From the NCBI GenBank assembly GCA_036388415.1, contig DASVRW010000002.1, positions 62,001 to 126,000 of the forward strand: 64,000 bases of DNA, in the 5' to 3' direction. Source of the stretch: Candidatus Saccharimonadales bacterium (GTDB lineage: Bacteria > Patescibacteriota > Saccharimonadia > Saccharimonadales > UBA4665). Below the pieces are notes generated by a model that was not told the DNA's origin, ran no database searches, and worked only from the letters and a program-made list of their open reading frames with translations. Position numbers and translations under genes: made by a program. Shown piece after piece: positions 42,263-52,151 of this stretch. Within the stretch, counting starts at the first letter, position 1. Every line of letters starts with the position of its first letter.

Positions 42263-42925
42263 CTACAGTTGTTTGTAATTGCCGAGTCCGAGGTCATAGA
42301 GGCTATAGGTGCCGAAATTAGTTCGGTGTAAGGTGACGACGTTGTAGCCAAGCGCTTCGAACGTGCGGCGGATCTGGCGGTTGCGGCCTTCGTGCATGGT
42401 AATCTGCCATTGAGTGTCATCACCGTCGTAGAGGCGGTCTACCTGTAGTTTGCTGCGGCCGTCCGCCAAGCTGATGCCGTGATCCGTGATCATCTGGCGG
42501 TGCAGCGGCATCAGCGGCTTGTCGAGTGTGACTTCGTATATTTTGGTTTTCTGGTATTTGGGGTGCGTCAGTTCCTGGGCTAGATTACCGTCATTGGTCA
42601 TGAGCAGTAGACCGCTGGAGTCTTTGTCGAGACGACCGACTGATTTTAATACATGGAACTCCTCAGGGATGAGTTCGTAGACCGTTTTGTTGCCCTGGCC
42701 TTCCCGGCTACAGACATAACCGGCCGGTTTATTGAGCATAATGGTTATGGTATTGACAGGCGGTGTAATACGCTGGCTGTCAAGAGTTACGACGTCAGCG
42801 TCAGTTACCTGCTGGCCGGAGGTCGGCGGGCGGCCGTTCACCAGCACTCGATTGCGGTAGACGGCATCATCGGCCGCCCGCCGGCTCAGACCGGTAGAAA
42901 GAGCTATATATTTGTTAAGTCGCAT
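42263..42925 (-). CDS. rluB: rRNA pseudouridine synthase, RsuA/RluB family
   Basis: 220 residues from ATG 42925 (MRLNKYIALSTGLSRRAADDAVYRNRVLVNG, the S4 domain start). The catalytic block is SVGRLDKDSSGLLLMTNDG with the active Asp, then YEVTLDKPL and ITMHEGRNRQIRRTFEALGYNVVTLHRTNFG. It isomerises a uridine in 23S or 16S rRNA; RluB is likeliest by length but RsuA/RluE/RluF cannot be excluded. Confidence 0.88.
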   Translation of the reverse strand: MRLNKYIALSTGLSRRAADDAVYRNRVLVNGRPPTSGQQVTDADVVTLDSQRITPPVNTITIMLNKPAGYVCSREGQGNKTVYELIPEEFHVLKSVGRLDKDSSGLLLMTNDGNLAQELTHPKYQKTKIYEVTLDKPLMPLHRQMITDHGISLADGRSKLQVDRLYDGDDTQWQITMHEGRNRQIRRTFEALGYNVVTLHRTNFGTYSLYDLGLGNYKQL

Positions 42926-42978
42926 GCTAGTAGTATACGGCATTAGCCGCCGACATTGGATACTGCCTAACTGGCAGA

Positions 42979-45069
42979 CTACAGTGAAATGCTGTTTGGA
43001 TCGACGCCTGAGTTGTATTTGTCTTGGCGTGGCTGTTCGGATACGGGCAGCGGCTGCCAGTCTGCTAAATTCGCAGGATCAGGTGGCTGATTGTTGGTAG
43101 GTGCTAGTACATTGCCTGCTTGGGTGGCTGCGGCTTTGGCTTCCTCGAGCGCCAGCAGCTGATTGATGTCAGGGCCGGGTGTGGTATTCAGCGGTGCTAT
43201 AACACGTTTGCGGGTGACAGGATTGAGTGGAGCATTTGGAGTGGCACCAGGAGTCGTACCGGCTGCAGCTGGTGCTGGACCGACTGGTGATGGCGGCTGA
43301 GAAACGCCGGCAGCAGAGCCAGAAGGTTGTTCGAGGGGCGCTGACTGTTGCTCAGCCGTTGACGGAGCTGCTACTGGCTGTGGTGTGCTGACATCTTCAT
43401 TAAAAGCGTCGGATACGAGTTTGTCGCCGGAAGATTGTACGGCTGTTGTGTCGCCGATTGCGGCACCTGGTAAAGATGGCAATTCGTAGGCTTGACTTGG
43501 ATAATTTGCTTCACTGGAGACGTTCGTATCGGAATCGGTAGTACCGGTGGCAGTTTCAGTGCCAGCGGATGCTTGAGCGGTACTTTCATCAGTGTGAACA
43601 TCGAGTTCGCCCATGTCCGGCGTACTGGCGTCCTTTTCGTATTCTGAGACAGGTTCATCTGCTGGTGGTTGGTGGACTTCCGAATAGTCTGGCTCTGTTG
43701 CTACGGCTGCCGCTACTGTCGGGTCTCCGGCTGGCTCGGCTACAGGTGCAGTAGCTTCAGGATTAGCCGGCAGATTACCTAGAAATTCATTAATCTGATC
43801 ATGTATGACTGATTCTTCCTGTGAACTTGGTGCAGCGGCATCTATTTCAGCTTGAGCGGCAAGCACTTCGGGTGTAGGGCTGCCGGTGTTATTGGGGGTG
43901 GATTCATCGAATGCTGGCAATACTGCGTCGGCGGTAAAGGCTTCCGATGTAATCACCTCTGGTTCGGTTACCACGGTAGTGTCGACGGCGGCTGGAAGGT
44001 CTGTGTCGGCGACCGGCTCGGGCAGTACGGTGTCTGTCGCTGGCTCATCACTTGCTGGAGCGTCAGCTGCGCTGATTGGCTGGTCAGTAGCATTCTGGCT
44101 GACGCTGCCTGTCGGTGCCGTAGTATCGGAGTCTTGTGATGTGGTAGTTGGCGTATCGTCGCTTAATCCGGCGATATTGATGGGCGCGACCGCTGTCTCA
44201 ATGTATGCTGGCGATTCAGTTGAAACTGGTTCGTCTGCAGGAAGCGCCGCCACGTTAGCATCGGGCACTTCCGCTGGTGTCTCATCCAGCAATTCGTCTG
44301 GCAGCTGGATAGGTGCGACAAATGTGGAATCTATTTCCGGATCAATCGGTTGTACCTGAGCCGGCTGTTCGGTTTCGATGGCCGGTACGACGGGTTGAGC
44401 GAATTCTGGCTGCGGTACTGGTGATGGGCTTGTGGCAGCTGGCTCGGCTACAGCTGGTGTGGTTGCAGTCTCTGGCTCGACTGCTGTAATGTCAGTGGTT
44501 GATGCTACGACTGGAGCGGGCGCCGACACCGCGTCGGTCAGTGGCACGTCGGTTGCTGAGGTAGTCGTGTCAACAGTGGCAATCGGCACCGCAGTGCTCC
44601 TAGGTGTGGCAGTGTCAACAGGCGCTGCATCTGGTGCGGCTGTATCCTCAGACACGCCAGCCTGCCAGCTGCCTGGTTCGGCAGCAGCTAACGCGACAGG
44701 TGCCGGCTCGAGTACTTCATGTGTTGCTTTGACGATGTCTTCCAGTGTGACCTGCGACTTCACGAGGTAGCGGTCGGCGCCGAGTGAGTTGGCGCGGGCG
44801 TTGTCTTCGGCCTGGCCGAGTGCGGTCAGCATAATGACTTTGACATCGCGGAGTGCTTCGGTGTTACGGAGGATGTCGAGCATCTCAAAACCGCTAATTT
44901 TGGGCATCATGACGTCAGTAATAACAAGATCCGGGTGTTCTTTGGCTGCTAGAGCAAGCGCAGCCTCGCCGTCTTGGGCGGACACAATCGTATAACCTTC
45001 GGCGGCCAAACGCGCTTCATAAATCTCGCGGAGGTTATTGTCGTCTTCGACAAGCATTATTTTTGTCAT
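42979..45069 (-). CDS. Response regulator with a very long disordered tail
   Basis: 696 residues. A normal receiver domain covers 1-120: acidic pair Asp9/Asp10, phosphoacceptor Asp52 in LVITDVMMPK, Thr82 and Lys104. No DNA-binding domain follows. Instead about 575 residues are Ala/Thr/Pro/Glu/Asp-rich and low complexity (repeated PVA, TEP, ADEPVS-type stretches), acidic, with some Asn/Pro-rich ends. Output must be by protein contact or localisation. The histidine kinase gene lies directly upstream in the same direction. Confidence 0.88.
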   Translation of the reverse strand: MTKIMLVEDDNNLREIYEARLAAEGYTIVSAQDGEAALALAAKEHPDLVITDVMMPKISGFEMLDILRNTEALRDVKVIMLTALGQAEDNARANSLGADRYLVKSQVTLEDIVKATHEVLEPAPVALAAAEPGSWQAGVSEDTAAPDAAPVDTATPRSTAVPIATVDTTTSATDVPLTDAVSAPAPVVASTTDITAVEPETATTPAVAEPAATSPSPVPQPEFAQPVVPAIETEQPAQVQPIDPEIDSTFVAPIQLPDELLDETPAEVPDANVAALPADEPVSTESPAYIETAVAPINIAGLSDDTPTTTSQDSDTTAPTGSVSQNATDQPISAADAPASDEPATDTVLPEPVADTDLPAAVDTTVVTEPEVITSEAFTADAVLPAFDESTPNNTGSPTPEVLAAQAEIDAAAPSSQEESVIHDQINEFLGNLPANPEATAPVAEPAGDPTVAAAVATEPDYSEVHQPPADEPVSEYEKDASTPDMGELDVHTDESTAQASAGTETATGTTDSDTNVSSEANYPSQAYELPSLPGAAIGDTTAVQSSGDKLVSDAFNEDVSTPQPVAAPSTAEQQSAPLEQPSGSAAGVSQPPSPVGPAPAAAGTTPGATPNAPLNPVTRKRVIAPLNTTPGPDINQLLALEEAKAAATQAGNVLAPTNNQPPDPANLADWQPLPVSEQPRQDKYNSGVDPNSISL

Positions 45070-45171
45070 CTGGTCTGGCCCCTGTAGTTACTAATATTTT
45101 AAGTGCTAATGTTTAGCTTAATTGTACCATATCACATACTATAAGCGGTTGTCTCTATTCTGCGCCATGAT

Positions 45172-46548
45172 TCATGAATGAGCCAGTGATGTGATGGCCG
45201 GCAAAGCAGTATTGCTGGCTTCGGCCGCCTGGAATTGACCGGCCTGCTGGGTTGAAAGCCGCGGCAGATTGATGAAGAACGTACTGCCCTGCCCCATCTG
45301 GCTTTCCGCCCAAATTCGTCCCTGATACAGTTCGACAACTTTACGGCAGATAAACAGACCGAGTCCGGTACCGCCAATGGTGCGGGTGGTTGAGTTATCA
45401 ACACGGTAGAATTTCTGGAATAAATGCGGCAGATCTTCGGCCGGAATGCCGGGACCAGTGTCGCGGATCGAGAATTGAACGACGTCCTGATTGCCAGTCA
45501 GGCCAATGGTTATTTTGCCCTGATCGGTGTATTTGACGGCGTTGTCGAAGACATTGGTGATGACCTCGCGCATACGGTCGGCGTCGGCCAGAACGTAATA
45601 CAGCGGCCGTACAACGTGCCCGGTGTCTTCGCGGGCATTAATAAGCTGGTTGGATCCTACGTTGAAATCAACCGCCAAGCCCTTTTTGTCGGCCGAAAAT
45701 CGCAATTCCTCGGTAATTTGCTGCAGATAGGCGCCCATTTCGACGACCGTCGGATGGCTGCTGAGCCGGCCGTCTTCGGCCTTGGCACTGGTCAGTAAGT
45801 CCTGGAAGAGTTTGCCAAGATGCTGGGTGCTAATGTGGGCCTTTTCCAGGTAATCGCGGGCCCGGCTGTCGATGGTACTGACGCGGTCATTGAGCGCCAG
45901 CGCGATGTAGCCTTCGATAGCGGCGACTGGCGTGCGCATCTCGTGGCTGGCGGTGCTGATAAACTCGGCGCGCTGAGATTCTTCCAGCCGTTCTTTGGTG
46001 ACATCACGGAAGACGGCAACTGCTGCAAAGACATGCTGGTCTTCGTCGATCAGCGGTGAAACATTCAGGTTAACAGGAATTCGCTTGTTGCTCTGTGTCG
46101 TCAGCTCGGCATCATTGACACGGATAGTGGCTTTTTCGACAAATACGCGCTGAAACGGGTCTTGATCGGCGGGATATGGCTCGCCTTTGCTATCGGTAAT
46201 TTTGATGACTGTACCAAAATCGAGGCTCATTGCCTCCTCTGTTTTCCAGCCGGATATAGTCGCCGCACCAGGGTTAAACGACCGAATGGCATGCTGTTCG
46301 TCAAACAGTACGACGCCGTCTTCGATGGCGCTGACGATAATGCTTGATTTCATTTTCTCATCGCGCAGCGCGCTAGCCAGCTTACTGACCGACCCTGCCG
46401 GCCCCAGCTGACGCCGCCGAATCCTCCAGAAAATAATGAAAACAGCAGCCACTACCACCGTAGTGACGCCAATAATCATCAAAGTGTAACCAGAAGGCCC
46501 GCCAGAGCCGATGCCGAACATAGTATTTGCTGTATCAATTGGATTCAT
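45172..46548 (-). CDS. PAS-domain sensor histidine kinase
   Basis: 458 residues. A single membrane helix (about 20-43, YTLMIIGVTTVVVAAVFIIFW) with almost no outside part, a PAS domain at about 70-190 (SAIEDGVVLFDEQHAIRSFNPGAATISGW), then HisKA with His202 in ISTASHEMRTPVAAIEG. The HATPase follows, with N-box NVFDNAVKYT, DTGPGIPAEDLPHLFQKFYR and GGTGLGLFICRKVVE. WalK/PhoR-like. It probably senses an internal cue through PAS and phosphorylates the receiver protein encoded 102 bases downstream. Confidence 0.93.
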   Translation of the reverse strand: MNPIDTANTMFGIGSGGPSGYTLMIIGVTTVVVAAVFIIFWRIRRRQLGPAGSVSKLASALRDEKMKSSIIVSAIEDGVVLFDEQHAIRSFNPGAATISGWKTEEAMSLDFGTVIKITDSKGEPYPADQDPFQRVFVEKATIRVNDAELTTQSNKRIPVNLNVSPLIDEDQHVFAAVAVFRDVTKERLEESQRAEFISTASHEMRTPVAAIEGYIALALNDRVSTIDSRARDYLEKAHISTQHLGKLFQDLLTSAKAEDGRLSSHPTVVEMGAYLQQITEELRFSADKKGLAVDFNVGSNQLINAREDTGHVVRPLYYVLADADRMREVITNVFDNAVKYTDQGKITIGLTGNQDVVQFSIRDTGPGIPAEDLPHLFQKFYRVDNSTTRTIGGTGLGLFICRKVVELYQGRIWAESQMGQGSTFFINLPRLSTQQAGQFQAAEASNTALPAITSLAHS

Positions 46549-46655
46549 AATCGCTTAAGTTTATTATGGTCTATAACTGTCTGAGATTCAATGCCGATCG
46601 GACCTGACGGTGGACTGCGATTAACAGATATGGTACTATAGGCCGGTCGTAATTT

Positions 46656-46730
46656 GGCCTCATCGTCTAACGGTTAGGACGCCAGGTTCTCATCCTGGCA
46701 ATTGGAGTTCGATTCTCCATGAGGTCACCA
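46656..46730 (+). tRNA. tRNA-Glu (anticodon CTC)
   Basis: Acceptor GGCCTCA/TGAGGTC with one G-T pair, D-arm, anticodon stem CCAGG/CCTGG around loop TTCTCAT (anticodon CTC), T-arm GGAGTTCGATTCTCC, and an encoded CCA. 75 bases including CCA. Confidence 0.95.
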
Positions 46731-46750
46731 CAAGAACATTGTATCTTCAA

Positions 46751-46788
46751 AAAAACACCTATTCTCCATGTGGAAAATAGGTGTTTTT
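46751..46788. terminator. Intrinsic terminator after tRNA-Glu
   Basis: AAAAACACCTATT (46751-46763) pairs with AATAGGTGTTTTT (46776-46788): 13 bp, T tract on both strands. Confidence 0.85.
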
Positions 46789-46839
46789 CTTATCTGTTAA
46801 ATTGTTCGATTTTCTAATCCTTGCAAAGGGACTTGGAAA

Positions 46840-47082
46840 CTATCTATGATTTTTAGAGTTAACAAGCTGTTTTATAGCCGCAACCAACCAGATTACATAG
46901 AGCACTGATAACACTTGTTGAAACCAGTGAGCCTGAAAGAACTCACCGTTAATCAGCAGATAAAGATTACCTGCTGTAGCTATTCCTGTAAGAATTACTA
47001 TTATCCATGTAATTGCTAAGCTAGACTTTTGTTTATCGTCCTTATTGTTGACTGATCTGAGACTACCATTAATAAAGTTCAT
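46840..47082 (-). CDS. Small two-helix membrane protein
   Basis: 80 residues. Two hydrophobic helices (LAITWIIVILTGIATAGNLYLLI and WFQQVLSVLYVIWLVAAIKQL) with charged ends on the same side. AAAGGAT precedes the ATG. No family recognised. 47083-47491 holds no further gene that I can support; it is AT-rich with a TTACAAT just before the next start. Confidence 0.65.
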   Translation of the reverse strand: MNFINGSLRSVNNKDDKQKSSLAITWIIVILTGIATAGNLYLLINGEFFQAHWFQQVLSVLYVIWLVAAIKQLVNSKNHR

Positions 47083-47491
47083 TTTTTAATCCTTTTAGAT
47101 TTTTTATAGTAAAGCTAACGCTTAATAAAAACAAGCCTCCTGCCTTGTCCGTTAATGTATTGAACTCAAACTATTCCATCTAACGATTTCAGCCACTACG
47201 GCTTTATAAATCGGGTGGTGTAGGGTCATCAGTTTTCGTTATACATAAAAGAAAACTTTTTATTTTCGGCGCTATTTGTCGCGCCTCGACCGATAACTAT
47301 TATATCTTAAAGTCTATAATTCTAATAAAGCAATAAGTGTGAATATTGTTCATTTTGCTAATACTGCCAACGACACATTAGTTTGGATAAGATATTTAGC
47401 AAGATCACACGACTTTTGAGTACAATCCTCTGTTTCTTAGTAGCTACAGTAGTGTTCATCGTGTGCGTTTTCAGTATGTTACAATCCAGTG

Positions 47492-48079
47492 ATGAACGCC
47501 ATCTATATAGCCCGGCACGGTGAAACGGAAAATAATAGAGCAAAACGCTTATCTGGCTGGATAGATACCCCATTAACTGATATGGGTTTAGAACCAACTA
47601 AAAAGGTGATAGAGAAATTGTCCGCTCTTCGCTTAGACAGTATGTATTCCAGTGACGTAGGTCGAGCATTTATCACTGCGTATGTTATAGCAAAAGATAT
47701 TGGTTACGACGATGAAATAGTACGACTTCCAGGACTCCGAGAGGTTAGCTACGGTGACGCAGCCAATATGTATAGCGTTGAGGCGTATCAAAAATATCCT
47801 GGACTAGATAGCGATACGCATTATACGCCGCCAAATGGCGAATCACTCGACCATATGCAAAAACGCGTGCTCAAGACTGTAAATGGTTTAGACGAGACGC
47901 ATGCCAATGCAAATATCTTGCTGGTTTGTCACTCGGGAGTCATGGCTGCCATTCGAGCAAGTCATATCGGTCAAGATTTCGGTGCGCACAATATTAGCGA
48001 AGCATATCCCCATGACTATGTTGGTAAGTTTACGTTACAAAACGGGGAGGTGGCAACATTCAGTGAGTTTCTAGGCTAA
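47492..48079 (+). CDS. Histidine phosphatase (phosphoglycerate mutase-like)
   Basis: 195 residues from ATG 47492 (the GTG just before is less likely). IYIARHGETENNRAKRLSGW carries the RHGE motif with the phospho-accepting His, Arg57-type region is MYSSDVGRAFITAYVIA, LREVSYGDA contains the acid, and LLVCHSGVMAAIRA supplies the second His. The branch is phosphoglycerate mutase/CobC-like; substrate unknown. Confidence 0.88.
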   Translation: MNAIYIARHGETENNRAKRLSGWIDTPLTDMGLEPTKKVIEKLSALRLDSMYSSDVGRAFITAYVIAKDIGYDDEIVRLPGLREVSYGDAANMYSVEAYQKYPGLDSDTHYTPPNGESLDHMQKRVLKTVNGLDETHANANILLVCHSGVMAAIRASHIGQDFGAHNISEAYPHDYVGKFTLQNGEVATFSEFLG

Positions 48080-48149
48080 GGCTGAATTACCGCTAAGAAT
48101 ATTCTTATTTGCGTAATTTTATCAACTCACGTGCTGTACAATAATCGAA

Positions 48150-48992
48150 ATGACAAATGCTAAAAACGTTAAAGCCTATTACAATACAAAAGAATCAAAA
48201 TTAGGATATATCCTCTTCTTAAGAGGCGCTAAGCACTTCGGCTATTATGAGCGTGGTGACAAAATGTTTCAAGTTTCCAAGGCGCTCCGCAAGATGGAAA
48301 GAAAAATAGGTAAGGCATTAGATTTGCCAGCCAAAAGCAACGTACTCGATGCAGGTTCGGGCATGGGTACGGTATCACGAAATCTTGTAAGATGGTTTGA
48401 CTATAGCATCACGGGTATTGATATTCTCGATTTCAATTTGGCAAAAGCATGTAGAGAAGCTGACAAGTCGGCGAACTCTAATCTTTCGCTACATTATCTT
48501 CAAATGGATTATCACAATCTCAGTTTTAAAGACTCAACTTTTGATGGTGTGTATACTACCGAAACTTTTGTCCACGCTAGCGATCCTGCGAAAGTCCTGA
48601 GCGAATTTTACAGAGTTCTGAAGCCCGGTGGAAAGTTAGTACAGCTCGAATACTCCCATGACCCATACGACACAATGAGTAGCTCCGAGAATCGGTCATT
48701 CGAATTCGTTAATAGATATGCCGCCATGCCAGCTTTTGATTTATTTGAGCACGGAGTTCATGAAAAGCTAATACGCGACGCTGGATTTAAGCTCATATCG
48801 AGTACAAATCACATGAAGAATATTGAGCCGATGCTTCGATGGTTTATGCTGAACGCGTGGCTACCTGTAAAATTTATTCGTCTTGCTAGAATTGAGCACC
48901 GATTTGTAAATGCAATTTCAGCTGTTGATTTCTGGAAACTGCGACATAAAATTCATGTAAAAATTATTGTCGCCGAAAAACTAGCGCCTTAG
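48150..48992 (+). CDS. SAM-dependent methyltransferase
   Basis: 280 residues. Class I Rossmann fold: NVLDAGSGMGTVSRNLV (motif I), ITGIDILDFNLAKA (motif II), LQMDYHNLSFKDSTFDGVYTTETFVHASDP and VLKPGGKLVQLEYSHDPYD. Similar in plan to sterol C-24/small-molecule methyltransferases of the Erg6/UbiE group. Codon use is more AT-rich than neighbours, perhaps an acquired gene. Confidence 0.85.
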   Translation: MTNAKNVKAYYNTKESKLGYILFLRGAKHFGYYERGDKMFQVSKALRKMERKIGKALDLPAKSNVLDAGSGMGTVSRNLVRWFDYSITGIDILDFNLAKACREADKSANSNLSLHYLQMDYHNLSFKDSTFDGVYTTETFVHASDPAKVLSEFYRVLKPGGKLVQLEYSHDPYDTMSSSENRSFEFVNRYAAMPAFDLFEHGVHEKLIRDAGFKLISSTNHMKNIEPMLRWFMLNAWLPVKFIRLARIEHRFVNAISAVDFWKLRHKIHVKIIVAEKLAP

Positions 48993-49032
48993 CCGTACGA
49001 TACAATTGGTTAAGCTACTGCGTGTACCAAAT

Positions 49033-49461
49033 TTAGCGGTGATACGGCTGGCCGGCGGCAATTGTGCTTGCGCGGTATAGCGTTTCGGCCAACACGACCA
49101 TAGCGAGATCATGTGGAAATGTCAGACGCGAGAAGCTCCACTGCATGTCGGCAGCCGCAATAACTTCGCTGGGTAAGCCATCTGGCCCGCCGATGAGAAA
49201 CGTTACTTCCCTGCCGTCCTGATTGCGAGCTTCGATAAATCGGGCGAGTTCATGACTACTAAGCTGTGTAGATTCTATGACGAGTGCAACGCTATACGCT
49301 TGCCCGGTGGCCTGCAGCAGATGCCCGGCGTCGTTGTGCTTGTCAGCGATATGGGTGATGCGGACTGTGTGGTAATGCTTCAAGCGGTCAATGTATTCGG
49401 CCCAGCCGGCACGGGCGTATGGGAGCTTTGGTTCGCCGATTGTAATAATGTGTATCTTCAT
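49033..49461 (-). CDS. rlmH: 23S rRNA (pseudouridine1915-N3)-methyltransferase RlmH
   Basis: 142 residues, a small SPOUT methyltransferase. MKIHIITIGEPKLPYARAGWAEYIDRL at the start; FLIGGPDGLPSEVIAAADMQWSFSRLTFPHDLAMVVLAETLYRASTIAAGQPYHR contains the SAM knot and the C-terminal YH used for the pseudouridine. Acts on assembled 70S ribosomes. Confidence 0.96.
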   Translation of the reverse strand: MKIHIITIGEPKLPYARAGWAEYIDRLKHYHTVRITHIADKHNDAGHLLQATGQAYSVALVIESTQLSSHELARFIEARNQDGREVTFLIGGPDGLPSEVIAAADMQWSFSRLTFPHDLAMVVLAETLYRASTIAAGQPYHR

Positions 49462-49474
49462 AACTTCCTTATGA

Positions 49475-50095
49475 TCATGGCTTTAGTATGACACCAATAT
49501 TGTGCGAAATCTGAATAGCTGGAACGTTTCCCTGAAAATAATCGTGGATAGCCCGTTTGACGCCCGGTAATGCTTCGCGGCCATAATCGTCGAAACAGAC
49601 AATACTGCCAGTTGTCATCCGTGGCCAAACGAGTTTCAGTGAATCATAAATTGAGTTGTAGAAATCTCCGTCAAGGAATGCGAATGCAATGTTGTCCGGC
49701 ACGTCAGCCGGACAAAGCTGATCGAACCATTGCTTATGGATGATTGGCGTACGCAGGCGGGCTTTCCCAAATTCGGCTATGAACTGCTTTTTGCTGACCG
49801 TTAGCTCGCCCGCCTGAAAGTCATCGCCGGCGACGCTGGCGTCTTGCGCTGTTTTCGGCGGCAGTCCTGCAAACGAGTCATAGACGTGAAATGCCCGCTC
49901 GTCCTGGTATACATCGAGCAAACGGCGCATAAATAAACTGGTCGTCCCGACATAGCACCCAAATTCGACGGCTGCACCGTGTGTACCCTTCGATATGATT
50001 GCTTCAAGCTGGCTAAGTAAAACGCTCAGCGCCGGCTTGGTAATCTGGTCGGATATGATTGGATATTTTGCGAGCAGAGCTGCTGTGTGAGACAT
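49475..50095 (-). CDS. TylF-like class I methyltransferase
   Basis: 206 residues. AAVEFGCYVGTTSLFMRRLL is motif I, FHVYDSFAGLPPKTAQD the TylF/macrocin O-methyltransferase hallmark, NIAFAFLDGDFYNSIYDSLKLVWPRMTTGSIVCFDDYG the metal-binding part. Such enzymes methylate sugar or phenol hydroxyls. It ends 13 bases before rlmH in the same direction and may be co-transcribed. Natural substrate unknown. Confidence 0.85.
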   Translation of the reverse strand: MSHTAALLAKYPIISDQITKPALSVLLSQLEAIISKGTHGAAVEFGCYVGTTSLFMRRLLDVYQDERAFHVYDSFAGLPPKTAQDASVAGDDFQAGELTVSKKQFIAEFGKARLRTPIIHKQWFDQLCPADVPDNIAFAFLDGDFYNSIYDSLKLVWPRMTTGSIVCFDDYGREALPGVKRAIHDYFQGNVPAIQISHNIGVILKP

Positions 50096-50214
50096 GCAGT
50101 ATATAGTGGCTTACCGGGCGTAAGTGCGTCAAGTCAATCGCAGTAAACTAACCTGGCGCTTCCCCACAATCATCGACAACCGCCGACAATCGTATAAATG
50201 CTACAATACTATGC

Positions 50215-50673
50215 ATGGCTACATATACATACACTATCGATATTACTGCTCCCCGTGAAAAAGTCTGGGACATAATGCTGAGCGATGCTTCGTACCGGGA
50301 GTGGACCAGTGTCTTTCAGGAAGGTTCATATTATGAGGGTACCTGGGAAGCTGGCAGCGAAATGCTCTTTTTGGCTAAGGGTGCTGATGGACTAAGCGGT
50401 ATGGCAAGTCGAATTGTCGAAAACAAACCGTATGAGTATGTATCAATCGAAAATTACGGCGTGTATAGCAATGGCACGATCGACACTACCAGTGACTATG
50501 CCAAACAATGGGCTGACTCGCACGAGAACTATACCTTTACTGAAAATGATGGAGTTACAACGGTGCGCGTGGACCTGGAAAGCGATGCACTCAGTGGCGA
50601 CGAAGTGATCGAAATGTTTGACGGCATGTGGCCGCCGGCCCTGCAAAAGCTCAAAGAGCTGTGCGAAGCCTGA
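50215..50673 (+). CDS. SRPBCC/AHSA1-like ligand-binding protein
   Basis: 152 residues. TYTIDITAPREKVWDIMLSDASYREWTSVFQEGSYYEGTWEAGSEMLF is the START/AHSA1 strand-helix start, and the ending helix is VIEMFDGMWPPALQKLKELCEA. This fold binds hydrophobic ligands. No partner gene points to its ligand; the transcript would be nearly leaderless (TACAAT at about 50202-50207). Confidence 0.88.
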   Translation: MATYTYTIDITAPREKVWDIMLSDASYREWTSVFQEGSYYEGTWEAGSEMLFLAKGADGLSGMASRIVENKPYEYVSIENYGVYSNGTIDTTSDYAKQWADSHENYTFTENDGVTTVRVDLESDALSGDEVIEMFDGMWPPALQKLKELCEA

Positions 50674-50788
50674 GCCGAAAATTTGCTACAAACTCCTAAC
50701 GCTTATCTTGCCTCGTATGTAATGGTTGTGATACTATTTTTCTAATAAGAATTGTAATTCATTACACTGTCACTAACTGGATCCATTC

Positions 50789-51811
50789 ATGAATCACTTT
50801 CGCCTCCTGATCGTCGTCCTTATTACTCTCGGAACTGCCGTGCTAGGCACAATCTATATGAAGTCGTCACAGGCGGCAACGCCATTTGTCTCGCTTGAAC
50901 CGGAAACAGGCGAAGTGGCCGCACCATCAACTGTCGTAACCGATACGACGGCATCGACTGGCAAAGCGATCAAGTTTGCGGCTACGTCGACACAGCCGCC
51001 AGCCACCGGTACTCGTACTTGTCCTGCCTATCCGGCATTTCCAAACGACGACTGTACCGGTGTGCCGAGTGATACAAGCTTGACTGCTATTGCGGGCGGG
51101 CTAAGTACATCGGCTAATGGTCAGGTCATTGACGGCAGGCTTATCAACGGCGACCTCTCTGTTAATCACTCTAATGTTACAGTCAAAAACACTCGTATCA
51201 TGGGGCGGATATCTAATAGAGCGCCATCTAATTTGATAGTCATGGACAGTGATATCGGCCCAGACTCGTGCCCGGCTTCTAGTAATTTCTACAATAATTT
51301 CAACGGTACTAATTACACAATGCTTCGTTCGCGTGTCCACAGTGCTCCTGCTGACCTCGTGGGTATCGGAGGAACCGGCACTATCGTCATACGGGACTCT
51401 ATTATCAACCGAGCCTGTATCTATCCGGGTGATCATCTCGACGCAATCCAATGGTATGCGCCTGGCGAAGTCGGCAATGTTACTATTGATCATTCAATCG
51501 TCGACACTCGGCCAGTTAATTCACCCGGCAGTCTCGGCAACGCGGCTATATTCTGGGCGGACCGCGCCGGATCGGGCTCTCGGTTGACGGCGACCAACAA
51601 TTGGTTCGCCGGTGGTAACTATACTGTCTCGCTCTACGATGCCAATGCCGGCAGCGGGGTGATACTCGATGTCAGGAACAATACATTCCTCAAAAATTCA
51701 TACACGTACGGCGCCTGTGCCAGCGCCAACAGTATTCCCTTCAATGGCAGTGAAGGCGTAAGATTCACTGGCAATATTTACCACGATGGCTCGGCTTTCC
51801 CGAGCTGCTAG
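50789..51811 (+). CDS. Secreted right-handed beta-helix protein
   Basis: 340 residues. Signal-anchor at 6-24. A short module at 30-63 (AATPFVSLEPETGE... TTASTGKAIKF) is shared with the protein at 53825. The rest has repeating strand turns (VIDGRLINGDLSVNHSNVTVKNTRIMGRIS... TIVIRDSIINRA... VTIDHSIVDTRP... RLTATNNWFAGGN... ILDVRNNTFLKNS), the pattern of a parallel beta-helix, as in pectate-lyase-like polysaccharide enzymes. Likely acts on surface or host polysaccharide; no catalytic residues assigned. Confidence 0.75.
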   Translation: MNHFRLLIVVLITLGTAVLGTIYMKSSQAATPFVSLEPETGEVAAPSTVVTDTTASTGKAIKFAATSTQPPATGTRTCPAYPAFPNDDCTGVPSDTSLTAIAGGLSTSANGQVIDGRLINGDLSVNHSNVTVKNTRIMGRISNRAPSNLIVMDSDIGPDSCPASSNFYNNFNGTNYTMLRSRVHSAPADLVGIGGTGTIVIRDSIINRACIYPGDHLDAIQWYAPGEVGNVTIDHSIVDTRPVNSPGSLGNAAIFWADRAGSGSRLTATNNWFAGGNYTVSLYDANAGSGVILDVRNNTFLKNSYTYGACASANSIPFNGSEGVRFTGNIYHDGSAFPSC

Positions 51812-52151
51812 TCACAAACTGCTACCCAGCCGCGTTTATCTATAGTACATTACTTCTGTTGATTAAATTATATAGTTTTTATGCCATGTATTGGCTGTCC
51901 AATGTATACTGATAGATAGCAACACCGGTACTCCTGACAAGGTTTGACCGGCGGGCTTTATACATGGCAAGCACCCTACCTTACTGGCGGCTCTGCGCGC
52001 TACACGGCATTTGTTCACTGCGAGATCTGGGGCGCTATACGGTCGCATCAGGTCGAAGACAATGTAGGATTGTCAGACGCAGATAGCACTCACAACCAAA
52101 ACCCGTCTACCCTGTTACCTAAACTAACCGGTAGTTTTGTGAGGCCGATGT

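Noticed and set aside
43852..44770. Plus-strand frames opposite the response-regulator tail
   Set aside because: Mirror frames created by the repetitive Ala/Thr/Val codons; the minus-strand receiver protein explains the region.
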